Shown piece after piece: positions 16,192-24,922 of a stretch of 64,000 bases of DNA. The position numbers and the translations under genes were made by a program. The stretch's first letter is position 1. Each line of letters starts with the position of its first letter. Origin of the DNA: Alcanivorax jadensis T9 (GTDB taxonomy: Bacteria > Pseudomonadota > Gammaproteobacteria > Pseudomonadales > Alcanivoracaceae); the NCBI RefSeq assembly GCF_000756655.1, contig NZ_ARXU01000002.1, forward strand, positions 414,971 to 478,970, in the 5' to 3' direction. The notes below the pieces were generated by a model, which searched no databases, had not been told where the DNA came from, and saw only the letters and a program-made list of their open reading frames with translations.

Positions 16192-16587
16192 ATGGACTAC
16201 CGTCACCGCTTCGCAAAGGATTTGCGAACCCGCATGACAGACGCCGAACGCTTGCTATGGAAACACTTGCGAGCCCATCGGCTAAATGGACAGAAATTCC
16301 GTCGCCAGCAGCCGATAGGCCCTTATATCGTTGACTTCGTCCACCTCGGGGCGAGGCTAGTGATTGAGGCTGACGGAGGTCAGCACAATGATAATGCGGC
16401 GGATCAGGAACGTGATGACTGGCTAAACGCGGAAGGCTATCGCGTGATGCGATTCTGGAACAATGACATCCTGCAGAATACTGATGCGGTTCTGGAAGAA
16501 ATCTTCAAGGCCGTCTCACCCTCTCCCTGTCCCTCTCCCCTCAAGGGAGAGGGGACCCTCCAGGAAGGCCCTAAAGGAAACGATTAA
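16192..16587 (+). CDS. DUF559 (Vsr-like) endonuclease-domain protein inside inverted repeats
   Basis: A 131-residue protein of the DUF559 family, related to the very-short-patch-repair endonuclease fold. Conserved elements are visible: RMTDAERLLWKHLRAHRLNG, KFRRQQPIGPYIVDFVHL with Asp (about 52), VIEADGGQH with Glu/Asp and Gln/His (about 63-69), and YRVMRFWNNDI. These are the PD-(D/E)xK-like catalytic positions. After residue 108 the frame enters the right-hand inverted repeat (SPSPCPSPLKGEGT), so the tail is encoded by repeat DNA. The start follows AAGG. Function of DUF559 is not established; a role in moving the flanking repeats is inference. Confidence 0.88.
   Translation: MDYRHRFAKDLRTRMTDAERLLWKHLRAHRLNGQKFRRQQPIGPYIVDFVHLGARLVIEADGGQHNDNAADQERDDWLNAEGYRVMRFWNNDILQNTDAVLEEIFKAVSPSPCPSPLKGEGTLQEGPKGND
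16516..16557. repeat. Right 42-bp inverted repeat, inside the DUF559 3' end
   Basis: Begins TCACCCTCTCCCTGTCCCTC and ends GAGGGGACC, exact reverse complement of the left arm. It is translated as part of the DUF559 C-terminus. Confidence 0.95.
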
Positions 16588-16631
16588 CTCACCCACTTCG
16601 TTGCTATTCAGAATGAATCTTTACCGATAAT

Positions 16632-16697
16632 CGCGGGCAAAACGTTTTCGTTTACCTACCCTATTGCCCGCGTTGCAACTTTAAACTTTAAACTTGT
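16632..16697. repeat. Hairpin and AACTTTA heptamers before the helicase gene end
   Basis: CGCGGGCAA (16632-16640) pairs with TTGCCCGCG (16664-16672) around a 23-base loop, and three 7-bp units AACTTTA, AACTTTA, AACTTGT follow (16677-16697). It lies between convergent genes and has the same 7-bp period as the TTAATAG arrays elsewhere. Confidence 0.6.
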
Positions 16698-16703
16698 AAC
16701 CCT

Positions 16704-18056
16704 TCAATCAATCGACCCAGGGTTCTTCCGCTTCTTCACGGTCGCAAAGCCGCTATTGGTATCCGGCACCGCCGGCTTGTTGGTACGCGAATTCTTCTTC
16801 GCCACCGGTTTTTTCCTGGCCGGCTTTTTGCCCTTCTTGGCGTCTTCCTTTTTCTTCATTTTTTTCTTTTTGCTGCCCGCAGCCTTGCCGTTGGACTTGA
16901 GGTTTTTCGGGCCAAGGAAGTTGCCTTTCAGGGCTTCGATCAGGCGGTATTCGAAGTTCTGGCGCAGGTAGCGCTGGATGCCGGCCATCAGGTTCCATTC
17001 GTGGGCGGCGATCAGGGAGATGGCGGTGCCGGCGCCGCCCACCCGGCCGGTGCGGCCGATGCGGTGGACATATTCGTCGCCACTGCGGGGCATGTCGAAG
17101 TTGATTACCAGGTCCAGGCCGTCCACGTGGATGCCCCGGGCGGCCACGTCGGTGGCGACCAGCACTTTCACGGCGCCAGCCTTGAGGCGATCCATGGCCA
17201 GTTTGCGGTCTTTCTGGTCTTTCTCGCCGTGCAGGACGAACACTTTCAGGTTGGAGGCCACCAGCACGCCGCCCATGCGGTCGGCCTGCTCGCGGGTGTT
17301 GGTGAACACCACGGCCTTGTCGTAGGTCTCGTTGGCCAGCAGCCACTGCACCAGACGTTCCTTGTGTTTCACGTCGTCGGCGGTGATCACCTGCTGGACC
17401 ACGGATTCGTTCAGGTCACGCACGGAGTCCAGCATCAGGGACTTGGGCTCGCGCAGGGTGGAGGCGACCATTTTCTCCATGGCGTTGCCACCGCTGGTGG
17501 CGGAGAACAGCAGGGTCTGACGCTCGGCGCGGCATTCTGCGGCCAGGCGCAGTACGTCGTCGCTGAAGCCCATGTCCAGCATGCGGTCGGATTCGTCCAG
17601 CACCAGCATTTCCAGATCCTGCAGGCGCAGGTTGCCGGCTTCCAGATGCTCGATCAGACGCCCCGGGGTGCCGATGAGGATTTCCGGGTTCTTGCGCATC
17701 TTGGCGGCCTGCACCTTGAAGTCTTCACCACCGGTGACCAGCTCCGCCTTGATAAAGGTATAGCGCCCCAGCGCCTCGACCTGCTTGAGGGTCTGCTGGG
17801 CCAGCTCGCGGGTGGGCAGCAGAATCAGGGCGCGGGTGTCGGTGCGCGGCCGGGAGTGCTGCAGCAGCTGGTGCAGCATGGGCAGCATGAAGGCGGCGGT
17901 CTTGCCGCTACCGGTGCGGGCGACCACACGCAGGTCGTGGCCGGCCAGGGCCTCGGGGATGGCTGAGGCCTGGACAGGCGTGGGGGTGGTGATTTCCAGT
18001 TCGCCGAGTGCCCTGGTCAGGCGCTCGTGCAAATTGAGGTCGGCAAAAGTGGTCAT
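16704..18056 (-). CDS. DEAD-box ATP-dependent RNA helicase
   Basis: A 450-residue helicase with the Q motif (TTPTPVQASAI), Walker A ARTGSGKT (46-53), PTRELA, TPGRL, motif II as DESD rather than DEAD, SAT, and the C-terminal RecA lobe ending HRIGRTGR. A lysine-rich tail (GSKKKKMKKKEDAKKGKKPA) probably binds RNA. Its organisation resembles RhlE/SrmB-type helicases of ribosome assembly or RNA turnover; which of these cannot be decided. It is a single-gene unit, with an inverted repeat upstream. Confidence 0.93.
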   Translation of the reverse strand: MTTFADLNLHERLTRALGELEITTPTPVQASAIPEALAGHDLRVVARTGSGKTAAFMLPMLHQLLQHSRPRTDTRALILLPTRELAQQTLKQVEALGRYTFIKAELVTGGEDFKVQAAKMRKNPEILIGTPGRLIEHLEAGNLRLQDLEMLVLDESDRMLDMGFSDDVLRLAAECRAERQTLLFSATSGGNAMEKMVASTLREPKSLMLDSVRDLNESVVQQVITADDVKHKERLVQWLLANETYDKAVVFTNTREQADRMGGVLVASNLKVFVLHGEKDQKDRKLAMDRLKAGAVKVLVATDVAARGIHVDGLDLVINFDMPRSGDEYVHRIGRTGRVGGAGTAISLIAAHEWNLMAGIQRYLRQNFEYRLIEALKGNFLGPKNLKSNGKAAGSKKKKMKKKEDAKKGKKPARKKPVAKKNSRTNKPAVPDTNSGFATVKKRKNPGSID

Positions 18057-18122
18057 GCAATGGGCTCCGCTATCGAGGGGCCATTGTAACGACTATCTTG
18101 GCGAATGACTGCCTTATTGCGA

Positions 18123-18211
18123 TAGGAGCTATGCTCACATGGCGAGAAAGGTTCTGTTTCCTGCAAACGCATTGTGAACCTGACAGCCATTCGCCATGCA
18201 AGCATAGCTCC
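18123..18211. repeat. GTAGGAGC-family inverted repeat variant
   Basis: TAGGAGCTATGCTCACATGG and TTCGCCATGCAAGCATAGCT face each other across about 50 bases. The arms match the element at 1878-2049. It separates the helicase from the DUF1653 gene. Confidence 0.7.
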
Positions 18212-18228
18212 AACGGGGACGGGGAGGG

Positions 18229-18444
18229 CTAATCGCCCACCCGGGCGAAGCGCGGCTGGACCTTGCCGTCGCGTTCCACGGTTTCGGTGAACATGGCCAG
18301 GGGGCGCACCCACAGGGCCTGGTCGCCGTAGAGCGGGCGATAGACCACCAGGGTGTCGCCGGTTTCCGAGTGGGTGGCGGTGCCGATGACCTGGTACTCG
18401 TTGCCCTTGAAGTGCCGGTAGCGGCCCGGTTGCAGATCACTCAT
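18229..18444 (-). CDS. DUF1653 domain-containing protein
   Basis: A 71-residue protein: MSDLQPGRYRHFKGNEYQVI, then TGDTLVVYRPLYGDQALWVRP. This is the complete DUF1653 pattern (GxYrHfKG.eY.Vig..ahseT...vVyY..ly...wvRP). Function unknown. Its ATG overlaps the end of the upstream hydrolase gene by 8 bases, indicating one operon and coupled translation. Confidence 0.9.
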   Translation of the reverse strand: MSDLQPGRYRHFKGNEYQVIGTATHSETGDTLVVYRPLYGDQALWVRPLAMFTETVERDGKVQPRFARVGD

Positions 18445-19147
18445 TGCCGGTCTCCGGGCAGCGGGCCAGGCGCTCGGCAATGGCCGCCAGCACCTGGGGA
18501 TTCCAGGGCAGGCCCACATGGGTGCCCTGCACTTCCACATTATCGGTAAGCGGCCCCTCTTCTTCCTGACTGCATTGCCAGGACACGATGCCGTCCTGTT
18601 TGGTGAAAATGGCGGTACAGGGCACCGGCGGCGCCGGGATACGGGCCTCGAAGGCTTCCCGGTCCGGTGGTGGCCGCTTGGGGTTAAAGAGGTTGAACAG
18701 GGAGGTGACGTTGTTGGCTTCCGGGTCGCCATTGATGGGGCTGCCCAGGGTGAAGACCTGGCTGACCCGCTCCGGGTAGGCCCGCGCCAGTTCGCGGGCA
18801 AACACCCCGCCCAGGCTCCAGCCGATCAGCGCCACGGGCTGACCATGACGGGTGTGAATGGCCTGTAGCTGGCTCACCAGCATGGCCTTGCGCTTGCTGT
18901 TCATGCCCAGGTTGGTGCCCTGGGCCCAGCCGTAGACGCTGTAGCCCAGCCGGGTCAGCGCCCGTCGCAGGGGCCGGGTGCTCACATCGCTGGCACCGAA
19001 ACCGGGCAGCACCAGCACCGGCTGACCACGACCGGCGGGGAGCTGACGGTGGCCCAGGCCCCGCAGCAGGTAACGTCCGTAGGCCAGCATGGCCCGGCTC
19101 TCTCCCAGCAACAGCCCCAGGGAGGGCGCGGATGGCTTGTCTGTCAT
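18437..19147 (-). CDS. Alpha/beta hydrolase (lipase/esterase-like)
   Basis: A 236-residue alpha/beta hydrolase with oxyanion region VLVLPGFGASD and nucleophile GWSLGG (Ser111). The acid and His are expected in IFTKQDGIVSW and VQGTHVGLPWNP. The GxSxG and PGF features fit a small lipase or PGAP1-like esterase. The start MTDKPSAP follows TGAGGAA; a longer frame of 33 extra residues is unlikely. It is divergent from the BVMO gene (200-base gap). An ester made by the monooxygenase could be a substrate, but this is inference. Confidence 0.85.
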   Translation of the reverse strand: MTDKPSAPSLGLLLGESRAMLAYGRYLLRGLGHRQLPAGRGQPVLVLPGFGASDVSTRPLRRALTRLGYSVYGWAQGTNLGMNSKRKAMLVSQLQAIHTRHGQPVALIGWSLGGVFARELARAYPERVSQVFTLGSPINGDPEANNVTSLFNLFNPKRPPPDREAFEARIPAPPVPCTAIFTKQDGIVSWQCSQEEEGPLTDNVEVQGTHVGLPWNPQVLAAIAERLARCPETGNE

Positions 19148-19347
19148 CGCAAATTCCTCATGTTTCTCTGCCCCCATCGTAACCGGCGTGGCGGTGACCA
19201 CCTTGGTCATGACGCGGTCAGAGGGCGCGCCCGGGTCATGGCGCATCCGCTTTGTTTATCGTCGGTAACGGTGTGCTGGCAATGCGCAACAGCGGTGGCC
19301 GGGTCGGAGTCCTTACGCCATGATGGTGATAACCAGGGAGGTGCACA

Positions 19348-20841
19348 ATGAGCAAAAACAACAATGCGGCTCGTGCCGATCATCAGGTAATTGTGGTGGG
19401 CGCCGGGTTCTCCGGACTGTGTATGGCGATCCAGCTGAAGGAAGCCGGCTACGATGATTTCGTGGTGCTGGAAAAAGCCGGCGATATCGGCGGCACCTGG
19501 CGGGACAATATCTACCCGGGCTGCGCCTGCGATGTGCCCTCCCATCTGTATTCCTATTCCTTTGCCCCCAACCCGCGCTGGTCGCGCATGTTCGCGCCGC
19601 AGCAGGAAATCTGGGATTACCTGAAACGCTGCGCCGACAAGTTCGGCGTCACCCCACACATGCGTTTCAATTGCGAGGTGGAGCGGGCGGTCTACGACGA
19701 GCAGAAACAGATCTGGCATGTGACCACCCATGACGGCACCGAGCTGACCACCCGGATTTTCGTTTCCGGCATCGGCGCGCTGAGCATCCCCGCCTACCCG
19801 AAACTGCCAGGGGTAGAGAACTTTCAGGGCGAGGCCTTTCACTCCGCCCGCTGGAACCATGATTACGATCTCACCGGCAAACGTGTGGCTGCCGTGGGCA
19901 CTGGCGCCAGTGCCATCCAGTTTGTGCCGCGCATTGCCCCAGAGGTCGAGCAGCTGGATCTTTACCAGCGCACCCCGCCCTGGGTGCTGAGCAAGCCGGA
20001 CCGGCGCATGACCAAAATTGAAAAGCTGCTGTTCAAGACCCTACCGGTGACGCAGAAATTGTTCCGGGGCGGCATCTACTGGTGGATGGAAAGCCGGGTG
20101 CTGGGTCTGGCGGTGGATCCACGGGCCATGAAGCTGGCCGAGCTGTATGGCCGCCACTTTATCCGCCGCAACATCAAGGACCCGGAGCTGCGCAAGAAAG
20201 TCACCCCGGACTACACCATCGGCTGCAAGCGCATTCTCATGTCCGATGAATACTACCCATCACTGAATCGCGACAATGTGGCGGTGCTCACCGATGGCAT
20301 CAAGGAAGTGAAAGCCCACAGCATTGTCGATGGCCAGGGCGTGGAACGCGAGGTGGACTGCATTATCTACGGCACCGGCTTCAAGGTCTCCGACCCTATC
20401 GGCCCGATGCAGATCATCGGCAAGGGCGGCGAGGAAATCCGCGACACCTGGGACGAGACCGGCATGGAAGCCTACCTGGGCGTCTCGGTAAGCGGCTTCC
20501 CCAATTTCTTCATGCTGCTGGGGCCCAATACCGGGCTGGGGCATACCTCCATCGTGTTCATGATCGAGGCACAGGTGAACTACGTGATGCAGGCGGTGAA
20601 AAAACTGCTTGGTGAGGGCGGCGGCTCTTTGGACGTGAAGCCGGAGGTGCAGGCAGGATTCAACCGGCGCCTGCAGGCGCAACTGGATGATGCGGTATGG
20701 TCTTCCGGTGGCTGTGAGAGCTGGTACCTGGACGAATTCGGCAAGAACCGTACCCTGTGGCCAAGCTTCACGTTCCAGTACTGGATGCGCACCCGCAAGT
20801 TCGAGCCGGACAAGTATCTGTTTGAGCCCGAATCGGTCTGA
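19348..20841 (+). CDS. Flavin-containing Baeyer-Villiger-type monooxygenase
   Basis: A 497-residue FAD/NADPH monooxygenase. The FAD loop is VVGAGFSGLCMAI (15-27), and the NADPH loop AVGTGASAIQFVP is near 183. The BVMO fingerprint FxGxxxHxxxW appears as FQGEAFHSARW near 160, followed by NHD where a proline or aspartate is usual, and the ...GTGFKVSD signature is near 345. Such enzymes insert oxygen beside a ketone. The start follows GGGAGGTG. Substrates could be cyclic or aliphatic ketones; not visible in the sequence. Confidence 0.92.
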   Translation: MSKNNNAARADHQVIVVGAGFSGLCMAIQLKEAGYDDFVVLEKAGDIGGTWRDNIYPGCACDVPSHLYSYSFAPNPRWSRMFAPQQEIWDYLKRCADKFGVTPHMRFNCEVERAVYDEQKQIWHVTTHDGTELTTRIFVSGIGALSIPAYPKLPGVENFQGEAFHSARWNHDYDLTGKRVAAVGTGASAIQFVPRIAPEVEQLDLYQRTPPWVLSKPDRRMTKIEKLLFKTLPVTQKLFRGGIYWWMESRVLGLAVDPRAMKLAELYGRHFIRRNIKDPELRKKVTPDYTIGCKRILMSDEYYPSLNRDNVAVLTDGIKEVKAHSIVDGQGVEREVDCIIYGTGFKVSDPIGPMQIIGKGGEEIRDTWDETGMEAYLGVSVSGFPNFFMLLGPNTGLGHTSIVFMIEAQVNYVMQAVKKLLGEGGGSLDVKPEVQAGFNRRLQAQLDDAVWSSGGCESWYLDEFGKNRTLWPSFTFQYWMRTRKFEPDKYLFEPESV

Positions 20842-20911
20842 TCGGGACACCCGGGGAACCCGGCGGCAGGCATCCTGTCCTAACGAAGACCCGAATCATC
20901 AAGGAGATGCC

Positions 20912-21466
20912 ATGCCTCGCCTGACACTTGCCCTGCTCCCCGCCCTGCTACTGCTAGCCGGCCAGACTTTCGCCGCCGATCGCCCGGTATTCGGCTGGGT
21001 GGAAAAGACCACGCTGGAACCCTGGGGGGTGGAACTGAAGGCGAAGCTGGACAGCGGCGCCCTGACCTCGTCAATGCATGCCACGGATGTGGAAGTGTTT
21101 GAAAAAGAGGGCGATGACTGGGTGCGCTTTACCGTGGATGTGCGCGATGAAGCGAGCGGTAAAAAAATGCAAAAAACCTTCGAGAAGCCCCGTTACCGCA
21201 AGGTGCTGATCCGCGGTGCCGGTGGCATTGATCGTCGCCCGGTGGTGTTGATGAATCTGTGCATGGGCAACACCGTCTATGAAGAGCAATTCACCCTGAA
21301 CGACCGCTCGGACATGATCTACCCGGTACTGCTGGGTCGCCGCACCCTGTCGCATCTGGGCTATCTGGATGTGACTCGGACCTTCACCCATTCCCCGGAC
21401 TGTGATGAAGGGTCCATCGTCAAACTGGACAAGGACCAGGAAGACGACAAGGACATTGATGACTGA
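20912..21466 (+). CDS. Exported retropepsin-like (Zn_protease/RimB-type) protein
   Basis: A 184-residue protein with a clear signal peptide (MPRLTLALLPALLLLAGQTF, cleavage after AFA). The mature part contains ELKAKLDSGALTSSMHA, the DSGA active-site loop of the PF05618 family, which is retropepsin-like despite its name, and the paired element YPVLLGRRTLSHLGYLDVTR. The C-terminus is acidic (KDQEDDKDIDD). Relatives usually occur with RimK-like ligases; none is here. The start follows AAGGAG. Cytoplasmic homologues lack a signal peptide; this one is probably periplasmic. Confidence 0.85.
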   Translation: MPRLTLALLPALLLLAGQTFAADRPVFGWVEKTTLEPWGVELKAKLDSGALTSSMHATDVEVFEKEGDDWVRFTVDVRDEASGKKMQKTFEKPRYRKVLIRGAGGIDRRPVVLMNLCMGNTVYEEQFTLNDRSDMIYPVLLGRRTLSHLGYLDVTRTFTHSPDCDEGSIVKLDKDQEDDKDIDD

Positions 21467-21480
21467 TGTCACCCTCCTCT

Positions 21481-21622
21481 TGTAGGAACCGAGCTCGCGA
21501 AGGTAACAGCCGCAGGCTGGCCCGAAGGGTGAGCGCAGCGAATAACGCCGCTTGAGGCGCGAACCGAGCGAAGCGAGGAAGGCTTTCGCAAGTACGTTCC
21601 CGCCTCAAGCGGCGCTCCTACA
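21481..21622. repeat. GTAGGAGC-family inverted repeat
   Basis: TGTAGGAACC and GGCGCTCCTACA form the ends; inside, CGCCGCTTGAGGCGCGAAC pairs with GTTCCCGCCTCAAGCGGCG around a 30-base spacer. It lies between convergent genes and may serve as their shared terminator. Confidence 0.75.
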
Positions 21623-21646
21623 GGGGAAAGTTGAGCCGCTTTCCGG

Positions 21647-22552
21647 TTACGCCGGGTTCACCTCGAAATACCCGAACAACCCATCCAGCGCTTCGCGCAG
21701 TACATTGCCCTGCAGGCTGATGCGCGCCTGCAGTTCTGCCACCGCATCGTCCGCATCCATGGCGTCGATATTTTCCTGTAGAAGATCCAGCGCCTTGATG
21801 CGCTTGATCTCCAGCTTGTCGTTGATATCCAGCTCCAGGGAATCCTGCCAGGCCAGGTTGATGCGGGTGGCCACCATGCCGGTTTCCAGGTGGGCGAGGA
21901 TTTCTTCCTGGCCCAGGTCCACGGCGGTGAATTTCACGGCGGCGCCTTCGTCCTTGGTGCCTTTCAGCTCGCAACGATCACCCAGGGTGAAGCCTTCCGG
22001 CAACAGCTTGGTGTCTTTCAGCCAGTTGCTGAAGCTGGTGTAGGGGGCGGAGTTGGGGGCCGGATACGCTACCGGCAGGGTGCCGATGGCCTTGCGCAGA
22101 CAAGCCACCACTTCTTCGGCACGGCTGGCGGACGAGGCATCCACCATCACCCGCTTGCGCTCAGTATCGATCAGCAAAGAAGTACGGCGGGAGCGAGTGA
22201 AGGCGCGGGGCATCAGCTCGAAGGTGATCTGCTCTTTCAGATCCGCCTTTTCCTTGCGACCCACCTTGCGGCCTTCCTCGTCCTGGATGTGCTCCACTTT
22301 CTCGTCGAGCAGCTCCTTGATCACCGGCCCGGGCAGCAGGCGCGAGGTTTCCTGGTAGGTGCAGTAGATAAAGCCGTCCACCGCATAGACCATGGGGTCC
22401 TGCCCTTTCAGGGGCGGCACAAAACCTTCAGTGCGCAGGGTCTGGGAGCCACAGGGCTGGCAGCGGTTCTGGTCCAGGGTTTCATCGAGCTCGGCCACGG
22501 AGGAAGGAAAGGCCTCTTCGCCCACAAACACAACCAGATTCTTGATCCACAT
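21647..22552 (-). CDS. rdgC: Recombination-associated protein RdgC
   Basis: A 301-residue protein starting MWIKNLVVFVGEEAF, with the RdgC-typical GWVPPL-like segment here as FVPPLKGQDPMVYAVDGF, RVGRKEKADLKEQITFELMP near 98-118 and TDTERKRVMVDASSASRAEE. RdgC forms ring-shaped dimers that coat double-stranded DNA and modulate RecA. Length agrees with the family (about 300). The next gene is divergent with 222 bases between. Confidence 0.95.
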   Translation of the reverse strand: MWIKNLVVFVGEEAFPSSVAELDETLDQNRCQPCGSQTLRTEGFVPPLKGQDPMVYAVDGFIYCTYQETSRLLPGPVIKELLDEKVEHIQDEEGRKVGRKEKADLKEQITFELMPRAFTRSRRTSLLIDTERKRVMVDASSASRAEEVVACLRKAIGTLPVAYPAPNSAPYTSFSNWLKDTKLLPEGFTLGDRCELKGTKDEGAAVKFTAVDLGQEEILAHLETGMVATRINLAWQDSLELDINDKLEIKRIKALDLLQENIDAMDADDAVAELQARISLQGNVLREALDGLFGYFEVNPA

Positions 22553-22774
22553 AAACAGGTTCCAAGCAGGGGGCGACGAGAAAAGGCGCCGCCGGACAGA
22601 AAAGAAAGGCTGGCCACAGTAGCGAAATGGCCGAATCGGCTCAAGCGCTCATTCCGGAGAATCGGACAAGAATCCGGCAGGAACTGCGGCGCCTGTTAAG
22701 GGTCACTGTCATTAGGCTATTTCCGGCTGCCAAAAGCGACCGGGACTATCACACAGCATCTACAGGAGCAGGTG

Positions 22775-23728
22775 ATGAAAACACTGACATTCCCCAACGG
22801 CGACACCATGCCGCAACTGGGCCTGGGTACCTGGAAATCCCAGCCCGGCGAGGTCTACGAGGCCGTGAAGGCGGCCATCGAGATGGGTTACCGGCACATC
22901 GATTGTGCCCATATTTACGGCAACGAGGACGAAATCGGCCAGGCACTGCAGGATGTGTTCGCCGCCGGCACAGTGCAGCGCGAGGACCTGTGGATCACCT
23001 CCAAGCTGTGGAACAGCGACCATGCGCCGGAGGATGTGCAGCCGGCCCTGGAAACCACCCTGAACAATCTGAAGCTGGATTATCTCGACCTGTATCTGAT
23101 GCACTGGCCGGTGGCCCTGAAGAAAGGTGTGCCCTTTCCCCAGACCGGCGATGACATGGTGTCCTTGAACGACCTTCCCGTGGCGACCACCTGGGCAGCG
23201 ATGGAAGCGCTGATGGATAACAACCTGACCCGGCAGATCGGTGTCTCCAATTTCAGCGTGAAAAAGCTGGAAGACCTGGTCGGCAAGGCGCGGTTGAAAC
23301 CGGCCATGAACCAGATCGAGTTGCACCCCTATCTACAGCAGACCGTCATGCTGCGCTTCTGCCAGCAACAGGGCATCCACCTGACTGCCTACTCACCGCT
23401 GGGCTCCTCCGATCGCCCGGACGGCCTCAAGGCCGTGGACGAACCGGTGCTGCTGGAAGACCCGATCATTCATGACATCGCCGACAACCACAGCGCCAGC
23501 CCGGCACAGGTGCTGATCGCCTGGGCCCTGCAGCGCGGCACCGCGGTGATCCCGAAATCGGTGAATCCACAACGGCTGCAACAGAACCTGGCCGCCGCGG
23601 ATCTGACTCTCAGCGAGGACGACATGAACGCCATCGCCGAGCTGGATCGCCACCGCCGCTATGTCGACGGCGGCTTCTGGGCACAGCCGGGCAGTGATTA
23701 CAGCCTGGAAGGTCTCTGGGACGAGTAA
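22775..23728 (+). CDS. Aldo/keto reductase
   Basis: A 317-residue AKR. The catalytic tetrad is Asp43, Tyr48, Lys77 and His110 (MGYRHIDCAHIYGNE, SKLW, LMHWP), and NADPH is bound by the C-terminal VIPKSVNPQRLQQN. The ATG follows AGGAG; the GTG one codon upstream is less likely. It resembles AKR3/AKR4-like aldehyde and ketone reductases. It ends before a long palindrome that probably terminates transcription. Confidence 0.93.
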   Translation: MKTLTFPNGDTMPQLGLGTWKSQPGEVYEAVKAAIEMGYRHIDCAHIYGNEDEIGQALQDVFAAGTVQREDLWITSKLWNSDHAPEDVQPALETTLNNLKLDYLDLYLMHWPVALKKGVPFPQTGDDMVSLNDLPVATTWAAMEALMDNNLTRQIGVSNFSVKKLEDLVGKARLKPAMNQIELHPYLQQTVMLRFCQQQGIHLTAYSPLGSSDRPDGLKAVDEPVLLEDPIIHDIADNHSASPAQVLIAWALQRGTAVIPKSVNPQRLQQNLAAADLTLSEDDMNAIAELDRHRRYVDGGFWAQPGSDYSLEGLWDE

Positions 23729-23749
23729 ACTCCCAACCCTGGCAAAACC

Positions 23750-23834
23750 GTAGGGTGCCACTGAGCCTAAGGCGAACTGCACCGTAACCACCGTGGACAT
23801 GGTGCAGTTCGCCTTAGGCTCAGTGCACCCTACG
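23750..23834. terminator. Long palindrome after the aldo/keto reductase gene
   Basis: GTAGGGTGCCACTGAGCCTA and the matching TTAGGCTCAGTGCACCCTAC pair over about 33 bases around a 17-base loop. This is a GTAGGGTGC-type dispersed palindrome; no U tract, so it may be a repeat more than a terminator. It lies between two genes on the same strand. Confidence 0.6.
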
Positions 23835-23941
23835 CAAACGCCGCCCCTTCTCATTCCTTCACGCCCTTTGGCCCGGGAAGACATGGTCATCAGCGGTCGG
23901 GAACGGCCATCCTTGGGACTTCATTTTCATCAGGATGCCCC

Positions 23942-24835
23942 ATGGATTTTCTGCGCACCCCGGATTCGCGTTTCGAACGACTGCTGGACTACCCTTTCGA
24001 GCCCAACTACACGGACGTGGGTGGCCTGCGCATGCATTATCTGGACGAAGGCCCGGCGGATGCCAAGCCGGTGCTGATGATGCATGGCGAGCCGTCCTGG
24101 TCGTACCTGTACCGGCACATGATTCCGATCTGCGCCGCTGCCGGCCACCGGGTGGTGGCGCCGGACCTGATCGGTTTCGGCAAATCCGACAAGCCCACCG
24201 ACATCAACGCCTACAGCTACCAGAGCCACATGGTCTGGATGCAATCCTGGCTGGAACAGCTGGACCTGCGTGACATTACCCTGGTCTGCCAGGACTGGGG
24301 CTCGCTACTGGGCCTGCGCCTGGCGGCGGAAAACCCGGAGCGCTTCCGGGCCATCGTGGTGGGTAACGGCATGCTACCCACCGGCGATCTGAAAGTGCCG
24401 AAGGCGTTTCAATTGTGGAAGAATTTCGCGCTCTACAGCCCGGTATTCCCCATCGCCCGCATCATCGGCAGTGGCACCTTCAAGAAGCTGGGGCCGGATG
24501 AGCGACGGGCCTACGATGCGCCCTTCCCGAGCAAGAAGTACAAGGCCGGCGCCCGGGCTTTCCCAAAGCTGGTGCCAGTCACCCCGGATGACCCGGCCAG
24601 CGATGCCAACCGCCAGGCCTGGAAGGTACTGGAGCAATGGGACAAACCGTTCCTGACCACGTTCAGCAATGGCGACCCGATCACCCGGGGCGGCGACAAG
24701 TACATGCAGGAACGCATTCCCGGCGCCAAGGGGCAGCCCCACCAGACCCTGGTAGGTGGCCACTTTCTTCAGGAAGATTCGCCGGTGCAGTTTGCCCGGG
24801 CCGTGAATGCGTTGATTGCCGGGCTGGAGTCGTAG
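23942..24835 (+). CDS. Haloalkane dehalogenase (HLD-I type)
   Basis: A 297-residue alpha/beta hydrolase that cleaves carbon-halogen bonds by forming an alkyl-enzyme ester. Nucleophile Asp118 is in QDWGS, the halide-binding Trp119 follows it, the oxyanion loop is HGEPSW (48-53), and His274 is in GGHFLQED; Asp245 (SNGDP) is the probable acid. These match the HLD-I subfamily, in which the acid lies after beta strand 7. The start follows CAGGATGCCCC. It is the only dehalogenation gene seen. Assignment as a dehalogenase rather than an epoxide hydrolase rests on Asp-Trp and HGEP. Confidence 0.88.
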   Translation: MDFLRTPDSRFERLLDYPFEPNYTDVGGLRMHYLDEGPADAKPVLMMHGEPSWSYLYRHMIPICAAAGHRVVAPDLIGFGKSDKPTDINAYSYQSHMVWMQSWLEQLDLRDITLVCQDWGSLLGLRLAAENPERFRAIVVGNGMLPTGDLKVPKAFQLWKNFALYSPVFPIARIIGSGTFKKLGPDERRAYDAPFPSKKYKAGARAFPKLVPVTPDDPASDANRQAWKVLEQWDKPFLTTFSNGDPITRGGDKYMQERIPGAKGQPHQTLVGGHFLQEDSPVQFARAVNALIAGLES

Positions 24836-24838
24836 CTT

Positions 24839-24903
24839 GTTGGAGGCTTGCTTGCAAGGCGAAGCGACCAGATAACTCTTCGCCTTGCAAGCAAGGCTCC
24901 AAC
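24839..24903. repeat. GTTGGAGCCTTGC palindromic repeat, copy 2
   Basis: GTTGGAGGCTTGCTTGCAAG and CTTGCAAGCAAGGCTCCAAC face each other; a single G replaces C near the end. It lies between the convergent haloalkane dehalogenase and diguanylate cyclase genes. Confidence 0.8.
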
Positions 24904-24922
24904 GAATTCTGACCGCTATCCC

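Noticed and set aside
17001..17966. A long open frame antisense to the DEAD-box helicase
   Set aside because: Gly/His/Gln-rich shadow frame with no start signal.
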